Positions 63,283 through 64,000 of a DNA stretch of 64,000 bases are shown one piece after another. Numbering within the stretch: the stretch's first letter is position 1; every line of letters starts with the position of its first letter. The translations under genes were made by a program, and so were the position numbers. The notes under the pieces were generated by a model. The model saw only the letters and a program-made list of their open reading frames with translations, had not been told where the DNA came from and searched no databases. The DNA comes from Sporosarcina sp. Marseille-Q4063 (lineage in GTDB: Bacteria; Bacillota; Bacilli; Bacillales_A; Planococcaceae). Location: NCBI RefSeq assembly GCF_018309085.1, contig NZ_CP070502.1, forward strand, positions 1,488,001 to 1,552,000, in the 5' to 3' direction.

Positions 63283-63645
63283 ATGAAAGCATCTACTTTT
63301 TTCCTTGGCCTAGCAACAGGCACTGTTGCGGCAGCGATTACAGTACTCTATTCAACTCCAAAATCAGGTAGTGAAATTCGCACTTCTGTAAAAAGCGCCT
63401 CAACTGACTTTAAAGAAACATTTGGCGATATTAAACTAAAAGTCAATAATTTAAAACACTCGATTTCCAGTCTGACAAAAGAAGCAAAAGAAACTGTCCC
63501 AGGTGCTGTGGAGGGCATCAAACAATCATTCGAGAATTGGCAACAATCGACTGAACCAAATCGAATACGCCTCGAAAAAGAACTAACTGCAATCCAAGAT
63601 GCACTGGAGAACTTAGAGCAAACGATTGCAGCGCATCAAAAATAA
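63283..63645 (+). CDS. yhaH: YtxH-domain protein (YhaH-like)
   Basis: 120 residues. One N-terminal membrane helix (ASTFFLGLATGTVAAAITVLYSTPKSG) then a long amphipathic helix with regularly spaced Lys/Glu, the YtxH-family layout. Position between trpP and scoC matches Bacillus yhaH. General-stress associated in relatives. AAAGGAG upstream. Confidence 0.88.
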   Translation: MKASTFFLGLATGTVAAAITVLYSTPKSGSEIRTSVKSASTDFKETFGDIKLKVNNLKHSISSLTKEAKETVPGAVEGIKQSFENWQQSTEPNRIRLEKELTAIQDALENLEQTIAAHQK

Positions 63646-63660
63646 TGAGTACTAGAAATT

Positions 63661-63690
63661 GGTTATCCATAAAATTTGGATAACCTTTTT
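63661..63690 (+). terminator. yhaH terminator
   Basis: GGTTATCCA/TGGATAACC 9-bp stem, 7-nt loop, then TTTTT. Confidence 0.88.
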
Positions 63691-63786
63691 TATTCTAAAA
63701 AGAAATTTTCGCAATTCTCACTTCTTTATCGTTTGCTTTCCTGCTATAATAAAAGAAGACGATTTAAGAAAGCGGGGGTCTTACTA

Positions 63787-64000
63787 TTGGAGGAAAAATA
63801 TTCACCAAAAGAAGCGATGATCTTTAGCCAGCGCATTGCTCAACTGTCTAAAGCTTTATGGAAAGCAGTAGAAAAAGATTGGCAACAATGGATTAAACCT
63901 TATGACTTGAATATTAATGAACACCATATTTTGTGGTTATCTTATCATCTCAAAGAAGCTACAATTTCGGATATATCGAAATTCGGTGTCATGCACGTAT
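63787..64000 (+). CDS. scoC: MarR-family regulator ScoC/Hpr (5' part)
   Basis: TTG start with GGGGG upstream; 71 residues seen before the window ends. [40 protein letters not shown] and [12 protein letters not shown] are near-identical to Bacillus Hpr, a transition-state repressor of proteases and sporulation. Confidence 0.95.
   Translation, partial: MEEKYSPKEAMIFSQRIAQLSKALWKAVEKDWQQWIKPYDLNINEHHILWLSYHLKEATISDISKFGVMHV

Overview
The window reads as a low-GC Gram-positive chromosome of the Bacillales, most like Planococcaceae (Sporosarcina-like). This is inferred from gene order and protein similarity by eye, not from a search. The right third (41.2-64 kb) is ordinary chromosome with Bacillus-type gene order: clpP, crh-whiA-yvcK-rapZ-yvcI, trxB, a YvcD-like TPR gene, yvoF-ppaX-lgt-hprK, a yvlB-like gene, uvrA-uvrB, an IDEAL-domain gene, ecsB-ecsA, hit, trpP, yhaH-like and the start of scoC. 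An intact IS3-family (IS150-group) element sits between clpP and crh, inside an older intergenic repeat.

The left two thirds (1 to about 41 kb) are one large integrative and conjugative element (ICE). Its right end abuts the 3' end of a tRNA-Arg(CCG) gene. A tyrosine integrase, an ImmA-like peptidase and an ImmR-like repressor are on the plus strand beside that end. The left end is not in the window, so the type I methylase gene cut by base 1 is probably ICE cargo. Almost everything else is on the minus strand, read from about 38.5 kb towards 1 kb.

Layout in that reading direction: (i) Cro/Xis-like HTH, DUF771 protein, NusG-like protein without a KOW domain, RecD2-like helicase, winged-helix replication-type protein, then an array of four 20-bp palindromes. 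(ii) A small membrane protein, YdjM-like protein and a ParM/ParR-like pair. (iii) A Tn916/ICEBs1-type secretion system: TcpC-, TcpD- and TcpE-like proteins, VirB4-like ATPase, VirB6-like channel protein and a two-domain peptidoglycan hydrolase. (iv) A probable DNA-processing locus: AACGTC palindromes, a RusA-like protein, a second repeat set and a replication-relaxation family protein. (v) A membrane protein, a two-gene DUF6575 cargo cassette and a VirD4-like coupling protein without a membrane anchor. (vi) S1-domain and winged-helix proteins and an HNH cargo gene. (vii) A phage-like recombination set: RecT, primase-type zinc finger, SSB and a Cas4-like nuclease. (viii) Small genes, RadC and the methylase.

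The most interesting signals are: the KOW-less NusG paralogue at the head of an operon that contains several strong internal terminators, suggesting processive antitermination; a duplicated cassette (covarying leader hairpin, 34-36-codon ORF, terminator) not recognised as a known family; palindrome arrays flanking putative replication and transfer genes; and the DUF6575 pair inserted between transfer genes. On the chromosome, a five-fold 5-nt-period TRAP-type site overlaps the trpP ribosome binding site, and a CtsR box overlaps the clpP promoter.
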